A DNA stretch of 12,298 nt from Cardiobacteriales bacterium. GTDB taxonomy: Bacteria > Pseudomonadota > Gammaproteobacteria > Cardiobacteriales > Wohlfahrtiimonadaceae. The stretch lies in contig JASLFR010000073.1 in the NCBI GenBank assembly GCA_030150565.1, positions 1 to 12,298 on the forward strand, given 5' to 3'. A program made the position numbers and the translations under genes. The notes under the pieces are model-generated. The model was given only the letters and a program-made list of their open reading frames with translations. It was not told the origin of the DNA and did no database searches. Shown in pieces: positions 1-7,675 of the stretch (positions within the stretch are counted from its first letter, which is position 1; every line of letters begins with the position of its first letter).

Positions 1-514
1 CATTCATCAACGGGCGAAAGAGGGGATCGGTTATCTTCCTCAAGAGGCCTCGATCTTCCGTAAACTCACCTCCCGCCAAAATATTCACGCAATTGCTGAG
101 ACTCGAAAAGATCTCAATAAGAAGGAGCAGCACGCTCTGACAGATCAGCTACTGGAGGATTTCAAAATCACCCATATTGCTGATTCTGCGGGGATCTCTC
201 TCTCAGGGGGGGAGCGGCGCCGTGTTGAGATTGCCCGCTCTCTTGCGCTCAACCCTAAGTTTCTACTGCTCGATGAGCCTTTTGCGGGGGTAGATCCCCT
301 CTCTATTGCAGATATTCAATCGATTATTATTGAGCTCTCGCAACGAAACATCGGCATCCTGATCACCGACCACAATATTCGGGAGACGTTGAGCATTTGT
401 GATCGCTCCTATATCTTAAGTTCTGGGCGAGTCATTGCTGAAGGGGATACTGAAACCCTCCTCAATAATGAGGATGTGCGCCGAATCTATCTGGGAGAGA
501 ATTTCTCTCTTTAA
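1..514 (+). CDS. lptB: LptB, LPS export ABC transporter ATPase (3' part)
   Basis: Cytoplasmic ATPase that, with LptF and LptG, drives lipopolysaccharide from the inner membrane toward the Lpt bridge. The frame is open from base 2 to the TAA at 512-514, giving about 170 codons, so roughly the first 70 residues (with the Walker A motif) lie outside the window. Visible in order are the Q-loop region GYLPQEAS, the ABC signature LSGGERRR starting at base 200, Walker B with LLLDEPFAGVDP, and the switch histidine in ITDHN. The sequence IGYLPQEASIFRKL and the ending YLGENFSL are typical of LptB rather than of branched-chain amino acid ATPases. The gene lies 18 bases before sbcB on the same strand. 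In many gammaproteobacteria rpoN follows lptB; here it does not. Confidence 0.95.
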   Translation, partial: IHQRAKEGIGYLPQEASIFRKLTSRQNIHAIAETRKDLNKKEQHALTDQLLEDFKITHIADSAGISLSGGERRRVEIARSLALNPKFLLLDEPFAGVDPLSIADIQSIIIELSQRNIGILITDHNIRETLSICDRSYILSSGRVIAEGDTETLLNNEDVRRIYLGENFSL

Positions 515-532
515 TCTAAATTTTAGGATGAA

Positions 533-1942
533 ATGATGAATCAACCGAGCTACTTTTTCTATGATTATGAGACCTTTGGGCTTCACCGTAGTCTCGATCG
601 GGTGGCTCAATTTGGAGGGATTAGAACCGACCTCGATTTTAATATTATCGAAGAGCCGATTAATCTCTATTGTCAGCAATCTGAAGATTACTGCCCCTCT
701 CCACAAGCGATCTTAGTGACAGGAATCACCCCTGAGATCTGTAACGAGAGAGGAATTCCTGAAGCTCAATTTGCCCACCGCATCCACCGTGAGTTTAGCC
801 GCCCTAATACCACAATTTTAGGTTATAACTCGATCCGTTTTGATGATGAGGTGACTCGCGCCCTCTTCTATCGCAATCTGATCAATCCATACGCTTATAG
901 CTATGAGAATGGTAACTCCCGCTGGGATCTGATCGATCTAACACGTGCAACCTACGCCCTTCGCCCTGAAGGGATTGAGTGGCCGATGGATGAGAGCGGA
1001 AAAGCTTCATTAAAACTTGAAAATCTCACCCAAGCGAACCGACTCCCTCACGGCGCCGCCCACGATGCTTTAAGCGATGTTTACGCAACCATAGCGCTTG
1101 CAAAACTGTTAAGAGAGAAGCAGCCAAGACTCTTTGAGTACGCTCTAAAGCTTCGCCATAAGTGGGGAGTTGAGGCGATGATCGATTTTCATCAAAGCAC
1201 CCCTATTCTCCACATTTCAGGGATGTTTGGGGCAGATAGATTCTATTTAGCTCCAATCACCCCTTTCATGGCTCACCCCACCAATAGAAATGGGATAATT
1301 ACGATCGACCTTGAAGGGGAGATCGATCTTCTCTTTAACCATTCTGCTGAAGAGTTACACTCTCTCCTCTACACCCCTACAGCGGAACTCGATGGAGGAG
1401 CACGCCCTCCGCTAAAGCTGCTACACCTTAATCGTGCGCCGATTATCGCTCCCCTCAATGTCTTAAAATATGCACCAACCGAACATTGGGCGCGCCTTGA
1501 TCTTGCCGAGATTGGGGAGAAACATCGGAAAATTTTAGCACACCGAAAAGTTTTAGAGCAGAAGCTCACCACCCTCTACAAAATTGCGGGCAATTACCCT
1601 AAAAATGGGGATGTAGAGAGTGCTCTCTACGAGCAATTTATCGACTTTAAGCTCTATAACTTTTTTGAAACATATCGCAATACCGCACCAGAGTTACGAG
1701 CAGAGCTCACCCCGCCCCCTCACAACGATTGGCGAATTGAGCCGCTCCTTTTCAACTATCGTGCAAAAAACTTCCCGCAGACACTCTCAGCTGAAGAGAA
1801 ACAGTATTGGCAAGAGTATGCAAAAGAGCGCCACACATATTTTAAAGGGCAGTACCGCGCAGAATTCAGGGCGCTTCTAGAGAATTGTACCGATCAAGCT
1901 GAAATGAAGAAGCTAAAGGCGATCGCACACTACTATGAGTAA
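533..1942 (+). CDS. sbcB: Exodeoxyribonuclease I
   Basis: Processive 3'-5' exonuclease on single-stranded DNA, acting in mismatch repair and recombination. At 469 residues it matches the usual length (E. coli 475). The DEDDh exonuclease domain is complete: D11 and E13 in FYDYETFGLH, D104 in NSIRFDDE, and H177 and D182 in HDALSDVYAT. The constant offset of four from the E. coli catalytic residues (D15, E17, D108, H181, D186) supports full function. The SH3-like and helical C-terminal ExoI regions follow. There are two adjacent start codons at 533 and 536. The Shine-Dalgarno AGGA at 525-528 is better spaced for the second (7 bases) than for the first (4), so translation may begin at 536. The 3' end overlaps the next gene by 8 bases. 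Confidence 0.96.
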   Translation: MMNQPSYFFYDYETFGLHRSLDRVAQFGGIRTDLDFNIIEEPINLYCQQSEDYCPSPQAILVTGITPEICNERGIPEAQFAHRIHREFSRPNTTILGYNSIRFDDEVTRALFYRNLINPYAYSYENGNSRWDLIDLTRATYALRPEGIEWPMDESGKASLKLENLTQANRLPHGAAHDALSDVYATIALAKLLREKQPRLFEYALKLRHKWGVEAMIDFHQSTPILHISGMFGADRFYLAPITPFMAHPTNRNGIITIDLEGEIDLLFNHSAEELHSLLYTPTAELDGGARPPLKLLHLNRAPIIAPLNVLKYAPTEHWARLDLAEIGEKHRKILAHRKVLEQKLTTLYKIAGNYPKNGDVESALYEQFIDFKLYNFFETYRNTAPELRAELTPPPHNDWRIEPLLFNYRAKNFPQTLSAEEKQYWQEYAKERHTYFKGQYRAEFRALLENCTDQAEMKKLKAIAHYYE

Positions 1943-2804
1943 GGGTAGAGCGCTAAGCGTTGCTACAATCAATTGCAATAAGCTTCATGAAGAGAGCCAC
2001 CCCCTAAAGGTGGCTCACCTTCTGCACGCTATTCTCTACTCGCTTAGAGCACCTGTCATCATTGCACTACAAGAGATTGGCACACTACTTCCAGAGTATG
2101 GCCCTTACCAGAAGAAGCGTGCAGAGATAGGGCCAATTCTTGAGGATCTTCTCACCTATTTTGCCCCCCATTTAGCGTATAAATTTATTGAAATCCCCCC
2201 CCTTCCTGCAACAACAGGGGGAGATCTTCAACTTGCGATTCGTAACGCTTTCCTTATTCGCCCCCCTTTCTATCAAGAATCGCTCTTTGAGATTACCCCC
2301 ACCCTTCCCCAATTTAGTGGAGGGGTAAATCCTAATCGTGATGAGCTTTTTGAGCCGAGTCGTCGTGCGCTCCATCTTTCAGGAAGCTTGTATGGAGAGA
2401 AAATCAACCTCATCAATCTTCACCTAAAATCGATGAATGCTCGCACCAATGAGGAGAAAAAGAGAGCTAAACGGCAGAGAAATGCCCAAGCAGAGGCAAT
2501 TGCAGAGTATTGCCATACACTATCTTCTGAAGAAGCAACGCTCATTTTGGGGGATTTTAACGATACTCCAAACTCCGATACGCTAAAAATATTGTTGAAT
2601 GATACCTTTACTCCAACATGGGATTACGCCATTCGGGGAAACTACAGCTATCGATATGGAAATCAACCGCTTGTGCTAGACTATATCCTCTACAATCATC
2701 CGCTAAAATTGGAAGAGATGGCGGTATTTCACCTTAATACTCAACGCATTAATGAGAGACCTTTTAGTGATCATGACCCACTTTTGGCAACCTTTACGCT
2801 CTAG
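1935..2804 (+). CDS. Endonuclease/exonuclease/phosphatase (EEP) family protein
   Basis: Predicted metal-dependent phosphodiesterase or nuclease of the DNase I-like EEP fold, 289 residues. Family motifs appear in order: N13/N15 in TINCNKL, the metal-binding E47 in ALQEIG, NLHLKS in the middle, D207 and N209 in LGDFND, LDYILYN, and the C-terminal catalytic S278-D279-H280 in FSDHDPL. All expected active-site positions are present, so it is probably active. No signal peptide is seen, so it is likely cytoplasmic. Its ATG overlaps the sbcB stop by 8 bases and has no good Shine-Dalgarno, which suggests translation by coupling to sbcB. The substrate cannot be told from sequence; EEP members cut DNA, RNA, phosphoinositides or other phosphodiesters. 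Pairing with exonuclease I suggests nucleic acid, but this is inference. Confidence 0.85.
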   Translation: MSKGRALSVATINCNKLHEESHPLKVAHLLHAILYSLRAPVIIALQEIGTLLPEYGPYQKKRAEIGPILEDLLTYFAPHLAYKFIEIPPLPATTGGDLQLAIRNAFLIRPPFYQESLFEITPTLPQFSGGVNPNRDELFEPSRRALHLSGSLYGEKINLINLHLKSMNARTNEEKKRAKRQRNAQAEAIAEYCHTLSSEEATLILGDFNDTPNSDTLKILLNDTFTPTWDYAIRGNYSYRYGNQPLVLDYILYNHPLKLEEMAVFHLNTQRINERPFSDHDPLLATFTL

Positions 2805-4185
2805 CTTTTTAGCTCTACTGCTTCTCATGCTCGCCTCCCCCCTTTCTGCTCAAAACTTTGAACGGGGAGTTCACGCTTACGATGAGGGGGATTATCACGA
2901 AGCATTTCAGATCTTCTACCAATTGGGCGAACTTGGGCATGCGGATGCGCTCAATAATTTAGGAGCGCTCTATCAAACTGGAAAAGGGACGCAGGTGAAT
3001 TACCGATACGCTATTTTAGCGTATGAGCGAGCAGCTCAAGCGGGTCATATTGATGCTGCCTACAACGCCTCAAACTTAACTCGATTGGGAATTGGAACGC
3101 GTAAAGATATGGGGCGCGCCTATACATGGGCGATTTTAGCTGGAAGACATGGCGCAAGCGATATGATCGCATATCGAGATATTTTGAAAGAGAAGTTGAC
3201 CGCAGAAGAGCTCGCTCGCGGGCTCGACTTAGCTCACTCACTTCTTGAGCCTCTCTCTACTCAAGAGCTTGCGATTGCTTGGCTGATCCCCTCTGAATTG
3301 AGTAATCCTCTCCCTACCCATCTACAGACAGCCGCTAAAAGAACCTCAGATCTTGTGACAAAGGAGCGAACTCGTTCGAGTAGCTCTCTACAGAATCCTC
3401 CACTCAAGGAGGAGCAGATTCCAGAAGGATTCACCGCAATTCGCCCACAAGAAACCTCCACAGAAAAGAGAGCATCCCTTCCCAAAAATCCTACGATTCC
3501 TGACGGGTTTACTGCACTCAAACCACAAAACCGAGCCACAGAGCAGAATAGCTTCTCTAATGAAGATATCACCAAAGCAACCGCCGCTACTGCTTTAGCG
3601 ATTCCTGAAGGATTCTCAGCCCTCACTCCCAATCGCGCCCGTGCAGGAAAGAGCCATTTCGATGATCAAGATGCAAAACAATTCTATTTTCCTCAAGATC
3701 GACCAGAGGAGCTAACGACCGATTCACCACTCAGTGCCCTCTTTAAAGAGGGGTACACACTCCTCACCCCTATTCAGGAACAGGAGAAGCAGGAAGCGAA
3801 GCGAGGAGAGCAGGAAGAGCTCTCTAAAGGGCGTTACGATCTTAATCGCACCTACCCCACAGCGCTTGGGCAATATGGGGAGACAATCTATCGCCCTCAA
3901 TCCCTCAAAAAGGAGTTTGAAGATATGACCATTTTGCGTCCCCGTCGTGTTATTCCTCCCCAAGAATTAACACTCGCTACCGATTTTGAGATGAGTGATG
4001 AACTCAATATTATTGTGACCAATATCGCCAGAGCTCACAATATCCCCTTCAATCAGACCTTTGAAGCATTATTAAAAGAGAATAGGGAGAATATCCAAGC
4101 AGATGAGCTGGGCATCTTCACCATTACACAGCCTGATCGTGCACTTATTATCCCCGAGCTTGGAGAGATTCCCCCCACTTCATGA
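2773..4185 (+). CDS. Secreted Sel1-repeat protein with FimV-like C-terminal region
   Basis: Not a recognised named gene. About 470 residues in three parts. (1) A Sec signal peptide ends near SPLSA-Q at residue 26. (2) Residues about 28-130 form Sel1/TPR-type helical repeats, such as ADALNNLGALYQTGKG and AILAYERAAQAGHIDAAY, a protein-interaction fold. (3) A long polar, probably disordered stretch carries a short motif five times (see the repeat entry), then a final region of about 60 residues. In that region NQTFEALLKENRENI and ALIIPE resemble the LysM-like unit of FimV-type proteins, where an AL..N segment is followed by a terminal L.IP. An in-frame ATG also exists at 2752, but 2773 gives a normal signal peptide. 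Either start overlaps the EEP gene; the 3' end overlaps comF by ATGA. Role unknown; a periplasmic scaffold, perhaps linked to cell wall or pili, is an inference. Confidence 0.75.
   Translation: MTHFWQPLRSSFLALLLLMLASPLSAQNFERGVHAYDEGDYHEAFQIFYQLGELGHADALNNLGALYQTGKGTQVNYRYAILAYERAAQAGHIDAAYNASNLTRLGIGTRKDMGRAYTWAILAGRHGASDMIAYRDILKEKLTAEELARGLDLAHSLLEPLSTQELAIAWLIPSELSNPLPTHLQTAAKRTSDLVTKERTRSSSSLQNPPLKEEQIPEGFTAIRPQETSTEKRASLPKNPTIPDGFTALKPQNRATEQNSFSNEDITKATAATALAIPEGFSALTPNRARAGKSHFDDQDAKQFYFPQDRPEELTTDSPLSALFKEGYTLLTPIQEQEKQEAKRGEQEELSKGRYDLNRTYPTALGQYGETIYRPQSLKKEFEDMTILRPRRVIPPQELTLATDFEMSDELNIIVTNIARAHNIPFNQTFEALLKENRENIQADELGIFTITQPDRALIIPELGEIPPTS
3418..3948 (+). repeat. Five-copy degenerate protein motif (E/D)-G-(F/Y)-T-x-L-x-P
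   Basis: Inside the Sel1-repeat protein, a motif of about 11 residues recurs: IPEGFTAIRPQ at 3418, IPDGFTALKPQ at 3496, IPEGFSALTP at 3601, then the weaker LFKEGYTLLTP at 3739 and FEDMTILRPR at 3916. The first three copies are close matches in protein but differ at several third codon positions, so this is an old, selected amino-acid repeat rather than a recent DNA duplication. Spacing is irregular (26, 35, 46 and 59 codons), with polar, low-complexity sequence between copies. Such short regular motifs in a flexible linker often serve as multivalent binding sites; no partner can be named. Confidence 0.7.
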
Positions 4186-4841
4186 GAAGTTTAAGACTCC
4201 TAAAATCGCTGGCGTACTCCTTACTTGAGCCTAAATGCAGAGTCTGCCAAAAAATGATCGAGACGCTGCAACATGATTACTGCTCAGATTGTCTCCCTAA
4301 AGAGAATGGAGTGACACATCTCTCCCCCTCACCAATCATCAATCAACTGCGCACCTTTGCAGAGTATGATGGCGAGTTAAAAAGGGTGATCCAAGATCTA
4401 AAATTTAATAAAAATCCCCGTGCAGCCTTAACGATTGCTCAATTAATTGAGGAGGATTTTATAAGATTTTATGAAAAAATTAGCCATAAAAAACAGGTTA
4501 CCCTCCTTCCAATTCCTACTGATCGAATCAGTTATGCCACTAGAGGATTCCATCCTCTCTTGGAGATTCTCTCACAGATAAAGAGAAGAAATCGATCACT
4601 CCCCATTACTACCGATCTCTTAAAAAAGAGCTCTTTCCATTTTTCACAAAATGAATTAAATCGCCAAGAGCGCCTTAAAAATCTAAAAGATTCCTTCACT
4701 ATCAAGTATGCGCCTCCTGCCCATATCCTTCTTTTTGATGATGTTTATACAACAGGGACAACACTCAATCGAGTAGCAGAAAAATTAAAAGAGTATGGCG
4801 CAAAATCGCTCTACGGCTACGTTATCGCACGGGTAAATTAA
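4182..4841 (+). CDS. comF: ComF family protein (phosphoribosyltransferase fold)
   Basis: Member of the ComF/GntX group, 219 residues, near the usual length. Family members are associated with natural DNA uptake and single-strand DNA handling (ComF) or with periplasmic gluconate use (GntX); the biochemical reaction is not settled. The N-terminus has a four-cysteine zinc-ribbon pattern (C19, C22, C34, C37). The C-terminal type I phosphoribosyltransferase domain carries the PRPP-loop signature ILLFDDVYTTGTT at about residues 182-194, and the family segments LLPIPTDRISYATRGFHP and NRQERLKNLKDSF are present. The start codon overlaps the upstream stop as ATGA, so it is the last gene of a coupled run. 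No intrinsic terminator with a U-tract is seen just after its stop, so transcription may run into the convergent gap. Confidence 0.88.
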   Translation: MRSLRLLKSLAYSLLEPKCRVCQKMIETLQHDYCSDCLPKENGVTHLSPSPIINQLRTFAEYDGELKRVIQDLKFNKNPRAALTIAQLIEEDFIRFYEKISHKKQVTLLPIPTDRISYATRGFHPLLEILSQIKRRNRSLPITTDLLKKSSFHFSQNELNRQERLKNLKDSFTIKYAPPAHILLFDDVYTTGTTLNRVAEKLKEYGAKSLYGYVIARVN

Positions 4842-5071
4842 GTGATGCCTATTTGAATTGGCTCCCCAATTATGACATTATGAGGGTGAGCATATTGCTG
4901 TTGTGCACGAGCCACATACACCATCAATCCTCTTGTTCCTAAGTATTTATACTTTGGTGCTCTTAATAGGAATCGGTGTGCAAGCTGATTAAATTCAGAA
5001 GCCTAAAGATAACTTGTAGAGTGCCCCTTGAACCAAACGCGTTCAAGAGTCTTGGTGTTCGGTAACGACAT
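4838..5071 (-). pseudogene. Broken ORF with one in-frame TAG, unrecognised
   Basis: On the minus strand an ATG at 5069-5071 opens a frame of 78 codons ending in TAA at 4838-4840, interrupted only by a TAG at 5003-5005 (codon 23). Before the TAG it reads LERVWFKGHSTSYL; after it come ASEFNQLAHRFLLRAPKYKY, YLGTRGLMVYVARAQQQY and HPHNVIIGEPIQIGI. The composition looks like real protein on both sides of the stop, and the two halves share one frame, so a small gene inactivated by a nonsense mutation is more likely than chance. I do not recognise the family. There is no good Shine-Dalgarno before the ATG. The stop codon lies on top of the comF stop on the opposite strand. An alternative is that only the 54 codons after the TAG are a decayed gene remnant, or that the frame is fortuitous. 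Confidence 0.4.
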
Positions 5072-5116
5072 TTAACGGGGTATGCTCTTTTTTTACCTCT
5101 GCATTTTTTAAAAGAG
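4842..5116. other. Convergent intergenic region between comF and the OmpA-domain gene
   Basis: About 335 bases lie between comF and the OmpA-domain stop. Apart from the broken ORF and the terminator, it holds a hairpin AATTGG/CCAATT (4856-4871), a seven-base inverted repeat CTTGAAC/GTTCAAG (5027-5047) and A/T homopolymer tracts around 5086-5123. None has a clear function. A second minus frame between about 5050 and 5110 (AEVKKEHTPLNVVTEHQDS) is also open and protein-like but short. Confidence 0.5.
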
Positions 5117-5149
5117 AAAAAAAGATGCCCAAATCTAATAGATTGGGCA
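5117..5149 (-). terminator. Intrinsic terminator of the OmpA-domain gene
   Basis: On the minus strand, 28 bases after the OmpA-domain stop codon, TGCCCAATCT (5140-5149) pairs with AGATTTGGGCA (5126-5136) with one bulged base and a three-base loop, followed directly by a run of seven T (5117-5123). Stem plus T-run is the standard rho-independent form. In the plus direction the stem is not followed by a T-run, so it is not a good terminator for comF. Confidence 0.88.
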
Positions 5150-5177
5150 CCCTCTTATCTAATCGATCAAAAGTGAA

Positions 5178-5705
5178 TTACTTCTGAACTTTACCCGCTT
5201 TGATTACAACGTCAACACGGCGGTTTTTCGCGCGGTTTGCAGGCGTATCGTTAGGAACGATTGGGTTAAGTTTACCGTAACCTTCAGTAGTAATTAACTG
5301 AGGTGAAACACCACGGCTCACTAAGTACTCTTCAACTGCTTTAGCACGACGCTCAGAAAGACCGAGGTTGTACTGCTGTGAACCGATACCGTCAGTGTGA
5401 CCACCTAAGTGGATACCGTTAACGTGTTTAACCTGTTGAATTTGGCTTACTAACTCATCAAGACGAGCTTTACCTTCAGGCTTTAATGTTGCTTTGTCAA
5501 AGTCAAAGAACGCATCTGCTTCTAAAGAGACGTTTTGAACTGTAGGTGCGTGACAGTCGTTTGTACCATCAAGCGTTACAATACAGTCGCCCCAGCGATC
5601 TCTAACAACATCACCTTGTCGATCAGTAAGCGCTTCATCTTGCGCTACTGCTGATGAGGCAAAGAACAGACCAGCAATCGCTGCCATTGTTAATTGCTTT
5701 TTCAT
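5178..5705 (-). CDS. OmpA-domain peptidoglycan-binding protein, RmpM-like
   Basis: Small OmpA-family protein of 175 residues without a beta-barrel. A signal peptide with cleavage at AVA-Q (after residue 21) is followed by a short linker. The C-terminal OmpA domain starts near residue 60 (ADAFFDFDKATLKPEG). It has the peptidoglycan-binding signature LGGHTDGIGSQQYNLGLSER and the late NRRVDVVIK. The linker has two cysteines, C41 in RWGDCIV and C51 in NDCHAP, ten residues apart. The pattern VVRDRWGDC resembles the EIVRNNYGEC linker of neisserial RmpM, which binds peptidoglycan and associates with porins. The likely role is a periplasmic link between wall and an outer-membrane partner. GGAG at 5715-5718 is the ribosome site, 9 bases from ATG. 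It has its own promoter and terminator, so it is probably an abundant monocistronic message. Confidence 0.9.
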   Translation of the reverse strand: MKKQLTMAAIAGLFFASSAVAQDEALTDRQGDVVRDRWGDCIVTLDGTNDCHAPTVQNVSLEADAFFDFDKATLKPEGKARLDELVSQIQQVKHVNGIHLGGHTDGIGSQQYNLGLSERRAKAVEEYLVSRGVSPQLITTEGYGKLNPIVPNDTPANRAKNRRVDVVIKAGKVQK

Positions 5706-5772
5706 AGATTGAATCTCCGTTTTATAAAACTAAAATAAAATACATATGTACTATTTTTTCTGCACATCTCAG

Positions 5773-5800
5773 ATTTTAGCATAAATAATACGGTGAACAA
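5773..5800 (-). promoter_or_regulatory. Extended -10 promoter for the OmpA-domain gene
   Basis: Minus strand TGC-TAAAAT (-10 hexamer at 5773-5778, TG at 5780-5781) is an extended -10 element. A weak -35, TTGTTC at 5795-5800, sits 16 bases upstream. Transcription would start near 5766, leaving an AT-rich leader of about 60 bases that contains the palindrome TACATATGTA (5741-5750). Assigned from sequence pattern only. Confidence 0.55.
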
Positions 5801-5905
5801 GTGAATAATCCCCGTAAAAGCAGGATAAAGCGAGATTTTTAGTCAAAAAAGAGTGAAGTTGTTGCCTTTTTGCAAATCTGTTGTCTATTTACAACAAAAA
5901 GAGAA

Positions 5906-7648
5906 TTACTCCTCCTTACGATTCATTCGATAGAGATTGTAGTACTCCCCTTCACGCTCTAATAGCTCTTGATGAGTACCACTCTCTACAATTTTTCCTG
6001 CTTTAAAGACAAGAATACGATCCGCATACTCAATTGTTGAGAGCCGATGAGCAATGATCAAAGTTGTTTTATCCACACTGACACGGCGAATCGCCTCCTG
6101 AATCAGATATTCACTCTCATTATCGAGGGCACTTGTCGCCTCATCTAAAATTAAGAGGGGAGCATCTTTTAAAAGTGCACGAGCAATTGCAATGCGTTGA
6201 CGCTGACCACCTGAGAGTCGAGCTCCATCCTGCCCAATCATAGTGTCGAATCCATTCGGCATCTCCATAATAAATTCGTACGCATTTGCCTGTTTCGCTG
6301 CTTCAATAATCTCCGCTTTTGTCGCATTGGGAAGCCCAAAGGCGATATTATTCGCAACGCTATCCGCAAAGAGAATGACATTCTGCCCCACATAGCTGAT
6401 TTTAGAGCGATAACTATTGAGCTCAAGTGAGGAGAGCTCATCTTCACCTAAGAGAATCTCTCCACCAGTTGGGGCATAAAATCGTGCTAAAAGGTTAGCA
6501 AAAGTGCTCTTCCCCGAACCTGATGCGCCTACAAGAGCGATAGTCTCTTTTGGTTGAATCGTTACACTTAAATGATCAAGAGCTTTGCGCCCATCCTCTT
6601 GATAAGAGAAAGAGAGATCTCTAAATTGGATCGGCTGAGCAATGGTCTCTACCCTCTTCACTCCACTATTGGGCTCTTCAGGCGCATCAATAAGAGCAAA
6701 GACCGATTCAGCCCCCGCCAATCCTCTCTGTAATTGCTCATTGAGCCGAGTTAAGCGCTTAATGGGATTAAGAAGACCGATCATCGCCGCCAACATGGAG
6801 AGAAATCCTCCAACTGTAAACTCCCCCTCTAGCGCTTGCGCCGAAGAATAATGGATCAAAATGGCAACACAGATCACCAATAGAAGTTGTGAGAGTGGGC
6901 TTGCAGCTTCCGCATAGATAATAATCTTAAGATTAATCTTTCTAATCTGCTGATTAACTTTATGGAACCGCTCCCGCATTAGACGATAGGCGGAGAAGAG
7001 CTTAATCTCTTTATGCCCTCGAATCGCCTCCTCTGTTATATGATTTAGCTCCCCCACCTGTTGCTGAATCGTGTGGGATAACCCCCTTAAAATGCGGGAG
7101 AGCGTCACTAAAATAAGGGCGATAAAAGGGGCAATCACCATAATAATGAGTGTAAGCTTCCAGTTATTGATCAGCATCACCGTAATTAGACCGATAATTG
7201 TGGCAACATCCCGCACCACCGTCACAAGAGCAGAAGAGCTGATACTCATCAACTGATTCACATCATAGGTAAGTTTTGAGAGATAGCTCCCTGTTGTTCC
7301 ACGATTATATTCAGCTAAAGGGAGCGTCAGTAACTTATCAAACATCTCTCTTCTTAAGAGATTGATCACCTTCTGGGCGATCCATTGAATCCCCACATTT
7401 CCAAGAAAGCTAAAGAGGCTCATCATAAGAAAAACGCCCACAATGAGCCACGGCATCATTGCGATAAAGTGACGATTCTTCCCTACAAATCCCTCATCTA
7501 AAATGGGTTTAAGTAACCAAAAGAGCCCCGCTTCCGATAGCCCCGATAAGGTAACGGCAACCATTGCCCCAAAAAGAATGAGCGGATACCGAAAAGTATA
7601 TGAGAGCAATCTTCGATAGAGCTGAACTCCATTTTGTCGTTTCGCCAT
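5906..7648 (-). CDS. msbA: MsbA, lipid A export ABC transporter/flippase
   Basis: Inner-membrane half-transporter that works as a homodimer to flip lipid A-core across the membrane, upstream of LptB in LPS transport. At 580 residues it is the standard length (E. coli 582). The N-terminal part (about 1-330) is a six-helix transmembrane domain. The nucleotide-binding domain has Walker A GASGSGKST (374-382), signature LSGGQRQR (from 478), Walker B LLILDEATSALD with D502 and E503, and the switch histidine H534 in AHRLST. All ATPase residues are intact. There is no strong Shine-Dalgarno at the ATG. lpxK, the common msbA partner, does not follow; the OmpA-domain gene does, 200 bases on and with its own promoter. 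The pal terminator lies just upstream, so msbA probably has its own promoter. Confidence 0.93.
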   Translation of the reverse strand: MAKRQNGVQLYRRLLSYTFRYPLILFGAMVAVTLSGLSEAGLFWLLKPILDEGFVGKNRHFIAMMPWLIVGVFLMMSLFSFLGNVGIQWIAQKVINLLRREMFDKLLTLPLAEYNRGTTGSYLSKLTYDVNQLMSISSSALVTVVRDVATIIGLITVMLINNWKLTLIIMVIAPFIALILVTLSRILRGLSHTIQQQVGELNHITEEAIRGHKEIKLFSAYRLMRERFHKVNQQIRKINLKIIIYAEAASPLSQLLLVICVAILIHYSSAQALEGEFTVGGFLSMLAAMIGLLNPIKRLTRLNEQLQRGLAGAESVFALIDAPEEPNSGVKRVETIAQPIQFRDLSFSYQEDGRKALDHLSVTIQPKETIALVGASGSGKSTFANLLARFYAPTGGEILLGEDELSSLELNSYRSKISYVGQNVILFADSVANNIAFGLPNATKAEIIEAAKQANAYEFIMEMPNGFDTMIGQDGARLSGGQRQRIAIARALLKDAPLLILDEATSALDNESEYLIQEAIRRVSVDKTTLIIAHRLSTIEYADRILVFKAGKIVESGTHQELLEREGEYYNLYRMNRKEE

Positions 7649-7675
7649 AGCGCTTTTCTACAATCTCTTAAAACC

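Noticed and set aside
528..536. ATG-AAA-TGA mini-ORF before sbcB
   Set aside because: It overlaps the Shine-Dalgarno region and has only two codons; it is a chance product of the GGATGAAATGATG sequence.
2752..2772. Upstream ATG for the Sel1-repeat protein
   Set aside because: It has no ribosome site and adds seven residues, including acidic D3, before the signal peptide; the 2773 ATG gives a normal one. Not excluded outright.
3261..3632. 123-codon antisense frame opposite the Sel1-repeat gene
   Set aside because: It repeats NPSGI-type segments only because it is antisense to the GFTxLxP motif copies; there is no start context and no independent protein signature.
4856..4871. Hairpin AATTGG/CCAATT just after comF as a terminator
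   Set aside because: The stem is short and AT-rich and is not followed by a T-run; it also lies inside the broken ORF.
5027..5047. Inverted repeat CTTGAAC/GTTCAAG as an operator or attachment site
   Set aside because: It is only seven bases per arm, lies within the broken ORF, and there is no nearby integrase, tRNA or second copy.
5820..5905. Hairpins downstream of msbA as a terminator
   Set aside because: Small stems GTTGT/ACAAC and TTGC/GCAA are present, but neither is GC-rich nor followed directly by a T-run, so no intrinsic terminator is called.
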